A stretch of 64,000 nt of DNA from Herbidospora mongoliensis. Its GTDB lineage: Bacteria; Actinomycetota; Actinomycetes; Streptosporangiales; Streptosporangiaceae. The notes under the pieces were generated by a model, which saw nothing but the letters and a program-made list of their open reading frames with translations, was not told the origin of the DNA and did not search any database. The position numbers and the translations under genes are program-made. Shown here one piece after another: positions 11,574 to 20,097 of this stretch; the first letter of the stretch is position 1, and every line of letters starts with the position of its first letter. The stretch covers positions 62,001-126,000 of the forward strand of contig NZ_BBXD01000008.1 of assembly GCF_001570545.1 (NCBI RefSeq). The letters run 5' to 3'.

Positions 11574-14288
11574 ATGAGCATTGTCGTCATGGCGGCGCAC
11601 GACCTGGTGGGACGAGACGCCGAACTCCGCGACCTGCTGGCGCTGCTGGACGGCACGAAGGAGGGCGGCGGTGGCGCCCTGGTGCTGAGCGGGGCGCCGG
11701 GAGTCGGCAAATCGGCGCTGCTCGGCGCCGCCGTCGGTGAGGCGGTGGCCAGGGGCGCGCGCGTCCTTACCGTGACCGGTGTGCCCGCCGAAGGCCAGGT
11801 TCCCTACGAAGGGTTGCGCCGGCTGTTCGCCGAGGCGGGGCTCGGTCCCGATGATCTGGACGGCGGGTCCCTGCATGCCGCCATGTCTGTGCTGCACCGT
11901 TTGTCCGCGCTGGCGGGCGACACACCGCTGGTGCTCGCCGTCGAGGACGCGCACTGGCTGGACGAGCCGAGCTGGGAAGCACTCGCCTTCGTCGGACGCC
12001 GGTTGGATTCGGACGCCGTAGCCCTGCTGGCGACCCTGCGCGACGACGCCGGCGCACAGACGAGGCTCGCCGCGTCGGGCCTGCCCGCGCTGACCGTGTC
12101 GCCGCTCGGGGGCCAGGCGGCGGCCGAGTTGCTGGCGCGTGTCGCGCCGGAGCTGGGTATGGCGTTGCGGGCCCGTGTGCTGGCGGAGGCCGCGGGCAAT
12201 CCTCTCGCGCTGTTGGAGTTCGCCGCGATGGCCTCCCGGCAGGACCACGAGATGCTCGCCGCGAGCAGACTGCCGACAACGGAGCGGTTGGAGCGGGCGT
12301 TCGTCCAGACGCTCGGCGGCCTGCCCGCCGACACCAGGATCCTCGTGCTCGTCGCCGCCATCAACGAGGACGACGCGCTCGAGGAGAACATGCGGGCCGC
12401 GTCCTTGCTGGTGGACGCGCCGATCCAGGCGTCCGCGCTGGTCCCGGCGGCTCAGGCGGGGCTGCTCGTCCCCGGTGCCGTGCGCATCACGTTCCGGCAC
12501 CCGCTGATCAGATCGGCGATCGTCCAGGCGGCCGAGGCCGACCTGCTCCGCCGGGCGCACGCCGCACTCGCCGCCGCCCTGCCCGTCGACGATGACCACA
12601 GGATCTGGCACCTGGCCGCGGCGGCGTCCTCCTATGACGACGACGTGGCGGCCGGACTCGCGGCCGCCGCGCTGCGCGCCGAGAACAGCGGCGCCTCGGG
12701 GCGTGCGCTGGAGGCGCAGGAGCGGGCCGCCCTTCTCACCGCGGACCCGGCCCTGCGTGGCGCACGGTTGATCGACGCGGCCCTGATGGCCTTCGACATC
12801 GGCGACCGCACCGCTTTGGAACGTCTCGTCGGCCGCGCGGAAGACGCCGACCTCGCGCTGATCGACCGGTCCCGGCTCACCTACTTCCGCAACCTCGTCC
12901 TGCACTTCGTCTGGACCGGCGTCGACCGGCTGTCCGACCTCGGCGCGGTCCTCGACGAGCTGGGCGCGCGCGACGGTTCGGCGTTCGCGCTGCGCTGGCT
13001 GGCCCGGGTCAGCATGCGCTGGTACTTCTCCAATCCCACGTCCGACAGCCGTGTCCCGCTGCTCGCCGCGATCGAGCGGTTGGACGTACCGCGCGACGAC
13101 CCGCGACTCGTCTCGTCGATCGCGATGATCGCCCCCATCGAGCGGGGCCGGCAGATCCTCTGCCGGCTCGACTCCCTGAGCAGGTCGAGCTGGATCAGCC
13201 CGACCAACCTGCAGGCGCTGGGCGAGGCGGCGAACGCGGTCGGGGCGTTCCCTCTGGGCGCCCGGCTGTACGCGGAGGCGAGCGCTGGAATGCGGGCAAG
13301 GGGACCGTTCGGGGCACTCGCGCATTCGCTCGTCGGCCAGGCGACCTCGGCCGCCCGGCTCGGCGACACCCGGCTCGGAGCCGTCGCTGCCGCCGAGGCC
13401 AGGGAACTGGCCATCGAGACCGGGCAGCCGCAGTGGGTGCTCACGGTGGACGCCGCCGCGGCGGAGATCCACGCGCTGCGTGGCGCGACCGACGTGGCGC
13501 GCGATCTCGCCGCGCAGGTGGAGCGGGCGTTCCTGTCGGCGGGCGCCCACCCGATGCTGTCTCTGGTGCAGCTCGCGAGGGGGGCCGCCGAACTGGCCGA
13601 AGGGACCTTCGACGCGGCCTGGGACGCGCTGCGCCCCATCCTCGACCCGACCGAGATCAGTTATCACCAGTACATCCGGCTGTGGGCCCTCCCTCACCTG
13701 GCGGAGGCGGCGCTGCTCAGCGGACGTCAGATCGAGTTGCGCGCGGTCGCGGCCGAGCTGGCCCCGTTGGTCGAGGAGAGCGGCTCACCCGTCGGTCAGG
13801 TGGCGCTCGCCTACATCAGGGCCGTCACGGCACCGGACGAGAGCGCCGAGGAACTGTTCACCCGTGCACTGCGTGACGATCTGGTCGGCTGGCCGTTCGA
13901 ACGGGCCCGGCTGCGTCACGCCTGGGGCGCGTGGCTCCGGCGTCAGCGCCGGGCCGCCGAGGCCAGGGCGCCCCTGCGCGCGGCGGCCGAGGCCTTCGAC
14001 GCCCTCGGCGCGGTGCCATGGGCGGAGCGGGCGCTGCGCGAGCTGCGCGCCAGCGGCGAGCGCATCCGCCGCAAGAACGACGCGCGCGACCGGCTCACCG
14101 CCCAGGAGCTGCAGATCGCGCAGCTCGTCGCCGACGGCCTCACCAACCGCGACATCGGCAGGCGGCTGTTCGTCTCGCCCCGCACTGTGAGTACGCACCT
14201 GTCGCGCATCTTCCCCAAACTCGGCATCACCACGCGTGGCGAGCTGAGCCACCTCATGACCGCCCGGCCGGGGGATTACATCATTTGA
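11574..14288 (+). CDS. LuxR-family large ATPase regulator (LAL type)
   Basis: A 904-residue regulator. An AAA ATPase domain at the N terminus has Walker A GAPGVGKSALL (about 40-50) and Walker B LAVEDAHWLD. A long helical, TPR-like middle follows, then a C-terminal LuxR helix-turn-helix (about 840-900) with LTAQELQIAQLVADGLTNRDI and VSPRTVSTHLSRIFPKL. These proteins are ATP-dependent activators of catabolic or secondary-metabolite operons. A GGGAG at 11563-11567 favours ATG 11574; upstream ATG 11505 is possible but lacks a site. The alpha/beta hydrolase gene 31 bp downstream is the likely target. Sensed ligand unknown. Confidence 0.9.
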   Translation: MSIVVMAAHDLVGRDAELRDLLALLDGTKEGGGGALVLSGAPGVGKSALLGAAVGEAVARGARVLTVTGVPAEGQVPYEGLRRLFAEAGLGPDDLDGGSLHAAMSVLHRLSALAGDTPLVLAVEDAHWLDEPSWEALAFVGRRLDSDAVALLATLRDDAGAQTRLAASGLPALTVSPLGGQAAAELLARVAPELGMALRARVLAEAAGNPLALLEFAAMASRQDHEMLAASRLPTTERLERAFVQTLGGLPADTRILVLVAAINEDDALEENMRAASLLVDAPIQASALVPAAQAGLLVPGAVRITFRHPLIRSAIVQAAEADLLRRAHAALAAALPVDDDHRIWHLAAAASSYDDDVAAGLAAAALRAENSGASGRALEAQERAALLTADPALRGARLIDAALMAFDIGDRTALERLVGRAEDADLALIDRSRLTYFRNLVLHFVWTGVDRLSDLGAVLDELGARDGSAFALRWLARVSMRWYFSNPTSDSRVPLLAAIERLDVPRDDPRLVSSIAMIAPIERGRQILCRLDSLSRSSWISPTNLQALGEAANAVGAFPLGARLYAEASAGMRARGPFGALAHSLVGQATSAARLGDTRLGAVAAAEARELAIETGQPQWVLTVDAAAAEIHALRGATDVARDLAAQVERAFLSAGAHPMLSLVQLARGAAELAEGTFDAAWDALRPILDPTEISYHQYIRLWALPHLAEAALLSGRQIELRAVAAELAPLVEESGSPVGQVALAYIRAVTAPDESAEELFTRALRDDLVGWPFERARLRHAWGAWLRRQRRAAEARAPLRAAAEAFDALGAVPWAERALRELRASGERIRRKNDARDRLTAQELQIAQLVADGLTNRDIGRRLFVSPRTVSTHLSRIFPKLGITTRGELSHLMTARPGDYII

Positions 14289-14319
14289 CGTACGCGAGCG
14301 CGGCCGTCTGATTCCTACC

Positions 14320-15006
14320 GTGAACAACATGATCCATAACATCGTGCTCGTCCACGGCGGCTTCGTCGACGGCTCCGGCTGGCAGGCCGTTTACGACCTG
14401 CTCGTCGCCGACGACTACCGCGTGTCGGTGGTGCAGAACCCGACTCTGTCCCTGGCCGGCGACGTCGCCGCCACCCACCAGGTCCTTGACGCACTCGACG
14501 GCCCGGCCGTCCTGGTCGGCCACTCCTACGGCGGCGTCGTCATCAGCGAGGCCGGCACCCACCCCAACGTCGCGGCGCTGGCTTACATCGCGGCGTTCGC
14601 CCCCGACAAGGGCGAGTCGGTCAACACCCTCATCGCCGACCCGCCGCCCGGCGCGCCCGTGCCGCCGATCCTGCCCCCGGTCAACGGCTTCCTGCTGCTC
14701 GACCGGGAGAAGTTCGCCGCGTCGTTCGCCGGGGACCTGCCCGCACAGGAGGCGGCGTTCATGGCCGACTCGCAGGTCCCGTGGGGTGTGGACGCCCTCG
14801 GCGGTACGGTCACCGAACCCGCCTGGCGCGGCAAGCCGTCGTGGTACCTGGTGGCCGCCGACGACCGCATGATCCCGCCGCCCGCCCAGCACGCCATGGC
14901 CCAGCGCGCCGGGGCCACGGTCGCCCAGACGCCGGGCAGCCACTCGGTCTACCTGTCGCAGCCCGCCGCTGTGGCCGATCTCATCCGCCAGGCGGCCAAC
15001 GCCTGA
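14320..15006 (+). CDS. Alpha/beta-fold hydrolase (EstC/salicylate-esterase-like)
   Basis: A 228-residue cytosolic hydrolase. It shows the oxyanion motif VHGGF, the nucleophile elbow GHSYGG with Ser69, a likely acid Asp in AADDRM and the catalytic His in GSHSVYLS. It fits the short serine hydrolases close to plant methyl-salicylate-type esterases; the true substrate is unknown. The start is taken as GTG 14320 because TTGACG (14285-14290) and TGATTC (14309-14314), 18 bp apart, would place transcription at or near that codon. ATG 14329 is an alternative. It follows the LuxR regulator on the same strand. Confidence 0.85.
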   Translation: MNNMIHNIVLVHGGFVDGSGWQAVYDLLVADDYRVSVVQNPTLSLAGDVAATHQVLDALDGPAVLVGHSYGGVVISEAGTHPNVAALAYIAAFAPDKGESVNTLIADPPPGAPVPPILPPVNGFLLLDREKFAASFAGDLPAQEAAFMADSQVPWGVDALGGTVTEPAWRGKPSWYLVAADDRMIPPPAQHAMAQRAGATVAQTPGSHSVYLSQPAAVADLIRQAANA

Positions 15007-15027
15007 TTCACCGGGCGCAGAAAGACC

Positions 15028-15061
15028 TGCCGGGGCCGGTTGCCTTCACCCGGCCCCGGCA
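15028..15061 (+). terminator. Hairpin terminator after the hydrolase gene
   Basis: TGCCGGGGCCGG (15028-15039) pairs perfectly with CCGGCCCCGGCA (15050-15061) across a 10-base loop. There is no T-run, as is common in GC-rich actinomycetes. The next 180 bp hold no recognisable gene. Confidence 0.75.
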
Positions 15062-15243
15062 GACCCCGGCCTGGCGGACGATCCCTCCTGGGCTTGGTGG
15101 CCACCGAGGAAGAGGCCATCCCGCCCCAGAAGGTCTATGGGACCTCAGAGCCTTTTACCGTCAGGGCTTCGCCTGGCCGGCCACCCGACTCTTGAGGCGG
15201 CTCTCGCAACGACGAGACTAGGGCCGTTCGAACCCGCGATTGC

Positions 15244-16185
15244 TCAGGCCAGTGCGTTCATCAGAAGGGTGACGTAGGCGTCCAATCGCTCTTCTACTGC
15301 ACGCGTCGTCAACTCTGTCCTGCCTGCCTCCCTCCACGGCTGCGACACCGACTGCACTTCCTCTGAGAACGCCAGCGCGTCCCGCACCTGCCAGAACAGC
15401 CGCTCGTCCCCGGTCGCGGCCAGCACACCGCCGGCCTCCTCATACGCCTCCGCGAACCGCAGACCCCACGCCGGTCCGTGCAGTAGGGCGAGATTGGTGG
15501 AGCAGTGCGCCACATCGAGATCCGCCGGGCCCCAGCAGGCCCCCGCCCAGTCGACGACGCCGGTGATCCGGGTGCCTGCCGGACCTGAGGGCGGCACGGC
15601 GAACAGCACGTTGCCGGGTTGGAAGTCGCGGTGCAGGACCCGCCCTTCGTAGGAGGGCGCGGGCTTGCGGATCACCTCGATGGCCGCGGCCCATGCCGCC
15701 GCGTCGGCGCCTTCCGGGGTCACGACGGTGTCGGCGGTCGTCAAGGTCACGTATGCCCGGGGTCGCTCAGCGGGTCGCAACGCGTGGATGGCCAGGAGTT
15801 GACGGGCCAGCAGAGGGACGCGGGTCTCCAATCCCTCATCAACCAGGATTGTCCGGCCTGGCAGATGCGTCATGAGGAGCGAGGGGTACTCGCAATGGGC
15901 GGCGGTCGGATCGACTGCGACCAGTTCAGGAGCCGGCACGCCGGTCCCCGCGCACGAGGTCAGGGCGTGAGCCTCCCTGTTCAGCCAATCCTCGGCGTGC
16001 TCCATGTCGACGAAGGTCCGTAGCACCAGGTCACGGGTGCCTCCGTCCGGCGTGCCGATGGTCAGCCTTCGTATGTCGGCGGTGATGCCGCCGTGCAGTT
16101 CCTCGGTTCTGACGATCCGTTCGCCGGTCTTCAGGTGCCGGCTCACCCATGCCAGTGTCAACGGCCGGCCCGTCGCGCGGATCAC
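15244..16185 (-). CDS. Aminoglycoside phosphotransferase (APH)-family kinase
   Basis: A 313-residue protein-kinase-like phosphotransferase with the catalytic loop LHRDFQPGNVLF and the metal-binding DWAGACWGP segment of the APH family. The N-lobe shows GGITADIRRL and LVLRTF. Such genes are very common in actinomycetes and many act on metabolites rather than antibiotics, so a resistance role is not claimed. The GTG start at 16185 overlaps the stop of the upstream MRJP-like gene by four bases (GTGA), so the two are coupled. A longer frame reaching 16950 runs through that neighbour and is rejected. Confidence 0.85.
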   Translation of the reverse strand: MIRATGRPLTLAWVSRHLKTGERIVRTEELHGGITADIRRLTIGTPDGGTRDLVLRTFVDMEHAEDWLNREAHALTSCAGTGVPAPELVAVDPTAAHCEYPSLLMTHLPGRTILVDEGLETRVPLLARQLLAIHALRPAERPRAYVTLTTADTVVTPEGADAAAWAAAIEVIRKPAPSYEGRVLHRDFQPGNVLFAVPPSGPAGTRITGVVDWAGACWGPADLDVAHCSTNLALLHGPAWGLRFAEAYEEAGGVLAATGDERLFWQVRDALAFSEEVQSVSQPWREAGRTELTTRAVEERLDAYVTLLMNALA

Positions 16186-17087
16186 CCGCCCAGGCGGATG
16201 GGGCGGGCACCCGCGTGGATCCTGATGACCTGGTAGGGCGGCACCCGCGTGTCGGTTCCTCCGTTGAACAGCGGGGTTCGCGGCAGTTGGTTCACGCTGA
16301 CGTACAGGAAACCGTTGCCTGCCAGGGCCAGGGTGTCCGGCCACAGCAGGTCGGGGGCGTGCAGGATCGTCGACCAGGTGCCGTCGGCGTCGCGTTTGAC
16401 GACGGCGCTGTGCTCGTAGGCGGTGGCGTACACGGCTCCGTCGGCGTCGGATTCCAGACCGTCGGACGCGCCCTTGTCGCCCAGGTCGACGATCGTGGCC
16501 GCCACCTGCTCGTCGGTCAGTGAGCGGTCGAGCAGGGCGTCGGTCGCCACGCTGTACAGGCGTCTGCTGGACAGTGGGCAGTAGAACAGGCGGGAGCCGT
16601 CGGCGCTCAGGGCGATGCCGTCCACGCCGACTCGGTAGTTCTCCCGGACGACGCCCTGCACGATCGCGCGGGTGGCGACGGCCGGATCCAGCGGGATGAT
16701 CCGGACGACCCGGTCGGTGGCCGGGTCGACCTCGACCAGTTTCGGCCCGTTCTCCAGCCACGGCTCGAAGGCGAGGCTGCCCGTGTCGAGCAGCCATACG
16801 TGGCCTTCCGGGTCGGTGATGACGCTCTGTACCGACACCAGGGTGTCCGCGGTGGCCCTTGGGCTCCATTCGTTGAACGTGGGGTCGGGATAGGGGACCG
16901 CTTCGCCCTTGACGACCTCCGCGACGGTGAAGGGCACGTCGTCGCCCCACCTCGGGAAGGAGACGAAAAGGCGTCCTTCGTCGGTCACGGTCACGCCGGT
17001 CGGCATGAGTTCGCCGAACTCGGCGACGACCTCGTAGTCGGTGCCCACCCAGCTGCCGAGCGGGGAGGCGGGTGTTACGGAAGACAT
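16182..17087 (-). CDS. Major royal jelly protein (MRJP/Yellow)-like beta-propeller protein
   Basis: A 301-residue protein with the six-bladed propeller features of the MRJP/Yellow family found in insects and some bacteria: PTGVTVTDEGRLFVSFPRW near the N terminus, VWLLDTG, VGVDGIALSADGSRLFYCPL, and WPDTLALAGNGFLYVSVNQL near the C terminus. No signal peptide is visible, unlike the insect proteins. The ATG at 17087 has GGAAGGGGAAG just upstream. It is translationally coupled to the APH-family kinase, suggesting a shared pathway that the sequence does not reveal. SMP-30/gluconolactonase-type folds are the nearest alternative. Confidence 0.8.
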   Translation of the reverse strand: MSSVTPASPLGSWVGTDYEVVAEFGELMPTGVTVTDEGRLFVSFPRWGDDVPFTVAEVVKGEAVPYPDPTFNEWSPRATADTLVSVQSVITDPEGHVWLLDTGSLAFEPWLENGPKLVEVDPATDRVVRIIPLDPAVATRAIVQGVVRENYRVGVDGIALSADGSRLFYCPLSSRRLYSVATDALLDRSLTDEQVAATIVDLGDKGASDGLESDADGAVYATAYEHSAVVKRDADGTWSTILHAPDLLWPDTLALAGNGFLYVSVNQLPRTPLFNGGTDTRVPPYQVIRIHAGARPIRLGG

Positions 17088-17163
17088 GATCTTCCCCTTC
17101 CTGGAGGCGAACAGGCAGGTCCTCCCTTGTCTCAAACTGCGTCCGGCCGATAAGGACGGCCTC

Positions 17164-17909
17164 CTATCGGCTGGCCAGATCGGCGAACAGGGCGATCGTG
17201 CGGTGCCGGTCCTCGGGGCGCCCTACGGGGAAAATGATCAGTTCGGTGGCTCCGGCGGCGGCGAAGCCGGCTGCCGTTTCTTCGACGAAGGTCTCGTCGC
17301 CGGCGATCAGGGTGTCGTCCGGTCCGGTGGAACCCTGCCGGTCGAGCAGGGCGCGGAAGGTGGGCAGCGTCGCGGCCTGGCTGAAGTCGGTGTTGACGCG
17401 CTGACGTGTTCCTTCCACGTCTGAGGTCACGGACGCCAGGAGTCCGACGGCGATGCGGGGTGTCGCCCGTCCCGCCGCAGCGGTGGTGACGGTGGGGACC
17501 ACGACCTCGCCGAGGAAGCGGGGCGTCGTCCACATGGTGAGCGCGCCGTCGGCGTGTTCGCCGGCGAGGGCGAGCATCCGAGGGCCGTTCGCGGCCAGCA
17601 GGAGCGATGGCGGGGTCACGCCGGGAGCGGTGACGCCGCCGGTGGCGGAGATCGACGTCCGGTCGCGGCTTGGGTGGTGAGCGCCTGGGCGGCCAGGGCG
17701 AGGGGGTGGCGCGGGTAGGTGCCCACGACGGAGGTGCCCAGTTCGATGTCGGGGGCGCGGTCTCCCAGTGCGGCGAACACGGTCAGGGGATCCCATCCGC
17801 CGTGCTCGCCGAGCCAGAAACGGGAGAAGCCGTTCGCCGCCGCCTGCTCGATCTCGGTCAGGAGTTCCGGGATGGGGGCGGAGCCGTAGCTCGACAAGCT
17901 GATGTCCAT
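17164..17909 (-). pseudogene. F420-type LLM oxidoreductase with an internal out-of-frame deletion
   Basis: The first 84 codons (ATG 17907-17909 to about 17660) read MDISLSSYG...LALAAQALTTQAATG, the N-terminal part of an LLM-class, F420-dependent oxidoreductase. In that frame the protein then becomes nonsense and stops at 17616. The family resumes in a second frame just downstream of the junction (VTAPGVTPPSLLLAANGPRML...) and continues to a stop at 17164. The 45-50 residues normally between, including the LGIG motif and the ARHMREYL helix, are missing. The lesion is therefore a deletion of roughly 140 bp that also shifts the frame, not a one-base sequencing slip. The product is almost surely inactive. 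Confidence 0.8.
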
Positions 17910-17930
17910 GCGGTCAGCTCCAGAATTATT

Positions 17931-17975
17931 CGGGGCGACCGTTCCGGTGAGAAATGTACCGGAACGATCGCCCCG
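17931..17975. promoter_or_regulatory. Inverted repeat (two TetR operator copies) upstream of the LLM pseudogene
   Basis: CGGGGCGACCGTTCCGGT (17931-17948) and ACCGGAACGATCGCCCCG (17958-17975) are inverted with one mismatch around a 9-base spacer. Each arm holds the GGAACGATCGCYCC word also found in the SDR promoter at 18596-18611. It lies between the TetR gene and the LLM pseudogene, so it could act as operator and also form a hairpin in the transcript. Confidence 0.65.
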
Positions 17976-17976
17976 C

Positions 17977-18546
17977 TTAGTCCGGAGGTGCGGCCAGGCC
18001 GGCTCTGATCACCGGGTAGACGCGGTGCATCAACTCGCTGTCGCCGCGGAAGCGCCGCATCGCCTGCAGGCCGACGATCAGGGTCTTGATGTCGGCCACG
18101 TCCACATCGGATCTCACGGTTCCCGCGCGCTGGGCCTGGGCGAGGATGTCGGCCATCAGCCCCGTGAACTCCTTCTCGACATCGGGCAGGGCCTCGGCCA
18201 GGTCGAATCCGATCCCCGCGAAGGCTTCCGTGAGGCCCAGATCGGTCGCGCCCTGTTCGGCCATGTGGACGAGGAAGGCGTACAGACCTTCTCCCGGGTC
18301 GACCGCCGCCTGTTCGCGGGTCCGCTCGACGACCTGGCGCAACCGGTCGGCCACGATCGCCCGGAACAGCGATTCCTTGGTGGGGAAGTGCCGGTAGATC
18401 GTGCCCGCGCCGACTCCGGCGCGGCGGGCGATCTCGTCGATCGGGACGGCCGCGCCCTCTTCGGCGAAGGTCTCGTAGGCGACCTGCAACACGCGAGCGC
18501 GGTTGCGGGCGGCGTCCGCGCGCAGCGGCCGGGGTTTCTCGGTCAC
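17977..18546 (-). CDS. TetR-family repressor
   Basis: A 189-residue regulator. The N-terminal TetR helix-turn-helix shows ARVLQVAYETFAEEGAAVPIDEIARRAGVGAGTIYRHFPTKE-like order (about 15-62), with a helical ligand-binding C-terminal domain. The GTG at 18546 is chosen because GAGGAG lies eight bases upstream; a TTG 18 bp earlier is unlikely. It is divergent from the SDR gene at 18630 and upstream of the LLM pseudogene. Related palindromes lie in both promoters, so it probably represses itself, the SDR and formerly the LLM gene. The inducer is unknown. Confidence 0.9.
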   Translation of the reverse strand: MTEKPRPLRADAARNRARVLQVAYETFAEEGAAVPIDEIARRAGVGAGTIYRHFPTKESLFRAIVADRLRQVVERTREQAAVDPGEGLYAFLVHMAEQGATDLGLTEAFAGIGFDLAEALPDVEKEFTGLMADILAQAQRAGTVRSDVDVADIKTLIVGLQAMRRFRGDSELMHRVYPVIRAGLAAPPD

Positions 18547-18575
18547 AAGAGGTCTCCTCGACAAACGGGGCGTGC

Positions 18576-18611
18576 GTTCCGGTATGGTATATAAACGGAA
18601 CGATCGCTCCG
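18576..18611. promoter_or_regulatory. TetR operator and promoter between the TetR and SDR genes
   Basis: GTTCCG (18576-18581) and CGGAAC (18596-18601) form an inverted pair. CGGAACGATCGCTCCG (18596-18611) matches 15 of 16 bases of the copy at 17960-17975. A TATATAAA segment (18588-18595) lies between and can serve as a -10 region for either direction. Confidence 0.6.
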
Positions 18612-18629
18612 ATTATATCTGGAGGACCC

Positions 18630-19562
18630 ATGCCCCGACAGCGGTGGACGACCGCCGACGCGCCCGATCAGCGGGGTCGCGTCGCCGTGATCACCGGAGG
18701 CAACACCGGAATCGGCTTCGAGACCGCCAAGGCGCTCGCCGCGCGCGGAGGGTCGGTGGTCCTCGCCGTACGTGATCTGGACAAGGGCAAGCGGGCGGCG
18801 GCCGAGATCATCACGGCCGTTCCGGACGCCGACGTCATGGTGCGGCGCCTCGACCTGGCCTCGCTGGCCTCGATCCGCGAGGCCGCCGACGAACTGCGGG
18901 CCACCCATGACCGCATCGACCTGCTGATCAACAACGCCGGTCTCATGTACGCCCCGCGAAAGACCACGGCGGACGGCTTCGAGATGCAGTTCGGCACGAA
19001 CCACCTGGGGCACTTCGCCCTGACGGGGCTACTGCTCGACATGATGCTGCCCGTCCCCGGCTCCCGAGTGGTCACCGTCAGCAGCGCGGGTCACCGGCAG
19101 GGCGGGCCGATCGACTTCGGCGACGTCAACTGGAACACCCGCGAGTACAGCCGTGTCGCCGCGTACGGAAACTCCAAATTGGCCAATCTGATGTTCACCT
19201 ACGAACTCCAGCGCCGGCTGTCCGGAGCTGGGGGGACGATCGCCGTCGCGGCGCATCCCGGGGGATCCGACACGGGAGGGTCCAGAACCTCGGTCTCGAG
19301 CCAGCCCTGGTACTTCCGGGCCTTCTTCGCGCTGGTCCGGCCGTTGCTGATCCAGCCTGCCGAGATGGGGGCGCTGCCTTCGCTGCGCGCCGCGACCGAC
19401 CCGGCCATTCGGGGCGGCCAGTATGTGGGGCCGGACGGGTTCCAGGAAAGCAGGGGGTACCCGAAGGTGGTGCGGTCGAGCCCGCGATCCCATGACCCGG
19501 CCGCCCAGCGCCGGCTGTGGACGATCTCGGAAGAGCTGACCCGGGTGACGTTCCCGGTGTGA
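18630..19562 (+). CDS. Short-chain dehydrogenase/reductase (retinol-dehydrogenase-like)
   Basis: A 310-residue classical SDR. The NAD(P)-binding motif TGGNTGIG is at 22-29, NNAG follows, the catalytic Ser is in VTVSSAGH, and the YxxxK pair is Tyr179/Lys183 in YGNSK. Length and the LMYAPRKTTADGFEMQFGTNHLGHFAL segment fit the WWOX/RDH-like group common in actinomycetes. GGAGGA at 18621-18626 sets ATG 18630. It is divergent from the TetR repressor and most likely induced when that protein binds its ligand. The substrate is unknown. Confidence 0.92.
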   Translation: MPRQRWTTADAPDQRGRVAVITGGNTGIGFETAKALAARGGSVVLAVRDLDKGKRAAAEIITAVPDADVMVRRLDLASLASIREAADELRATHDRIDLLINNAGLMYAPRKTTADGFEMQFGTNHLGHFALTGLLLDMMLPVPGSRVVTVSSAGHRQGGPIDFGDVNWNTREYSRVAAYGNSKLANLMFTYELQRRLSGAGGTIAVAAHPGGSDTGGSRTSVSSQPWYFRAFFALVRPLLIQPAEMGALPSLRAATDPAIRGGQYVGPDGFQESRGYPKVVRSSPRSHDPAAQRRLWTISEELTRVTFPV

Positions 19563-19580
19563 CCACGGAGTCGTCCGAGT

Positions 19581-19991
19581 TCAGGTCGTCGAGGGGGTCA
19601 GTCGTCCGAAGATCAAGTACAGGACGTCGGCCAGCACGGCCCACGCCGCTATGGCGATCAGCAAGACGAGCCAGGCGGGCAGCGTCACCGCCAGACCCCA
19701 GACGCATCCGGCGATTCCGATCATGCCCGCAGCTCCGAGCGCCACGCTTTTGGCGTCGTGGGCCGCTGGACGGCTGCGCTGATCCTTCTTATCGATCAAG
19801 GTCAGCGTGGCGGCCAGGAGGGCCGGGAAAGCCAGGAACACCCCACCCGCCACGGGCCCCCAATGGTTCCCGACCAGCCCGGCGATCACCGAGATCGTCG
19901 CGCCGAAGGCGAACCGTAGGGCGAGGCCGCGCACGGAGATGGAGCGGAGTCTCGACGGGTGCAGCCGGAGGCCTTCTTCCACTCGGCTCAT
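19581..19991 (-). CDS. DUF3147 family membrane protein
   Basis: A 136-residue integral membrane protein with four likely helices. The FAFGATISVIAGLVGNHWGPVAGGVFLAFPALLAATLTLIDKK segment order is typical of DUF3147. In related actinomycetes such genes often come in adjacent pairs. A frameshifted remnant that looks like the partner lies immediately upstream at 19988-20097. The function is unknown. The start is ATG 19991. Confidence 0.8.
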   Translation of the reverse strand: MSRVEEGLRLHPSRLRSISVRGLALRFAFGATISVIAGLVGNHWGPVAGGVFLAFPALLAATLTLIDKKDQRSRPAAHDAKSVALGAAGMIGIAGCVWGLAVTLPAWLVLLIAIAAWAVLADVLYLIFGRLTPSTT

Positions 19992-20097
19992 GAGGCCACC
20001 GCCCGGCCCGCGCCCGCGAACAGCGCGAATCGTGTCTGTTCGGCGCGTCGCCCAGTGCGGTGAAGGCCATGATGAGCAGGCCTCCCCGATAAGCCAC
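19988..20097 (-). pseudogene. Probable remnant of a second DUF3147-type membrane gene
   Basis: In one frame (20097 to about 20044) the strand reads VAYRGGLLIMAFTALGDA. After a one-step frame change it reads on as EQTRFALFAGAGRAVAS and stops at 19988, touching the ATG of the intact DUF3147 gene. This resembles the start of the partner protein in DUF3147 pairs (a G-L-L-x-x-F-x-A-L-G-D-A segment followed by RFAGLFAGAP). The call rests on my memory of the family and is tentative. The 265 bp upstream (20098-20362) hold no gene I can support. Confidence 0.35.

Noticed and set aside
11394-13697. 767-codon minus-strand frame opposite the LuxR-type regulator
   Set aside because: Antisense shadow of a gene with clear Walker and HTH motifs; Arg/Gln/Gly-rich with no family match.
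15244-16185. Calling the APH-family gene an antibiotic-resistance determinant
   Set aside because: The fold alone does not show drug specificity, and the coupled MRJP-like gene suggests a metabolic role.
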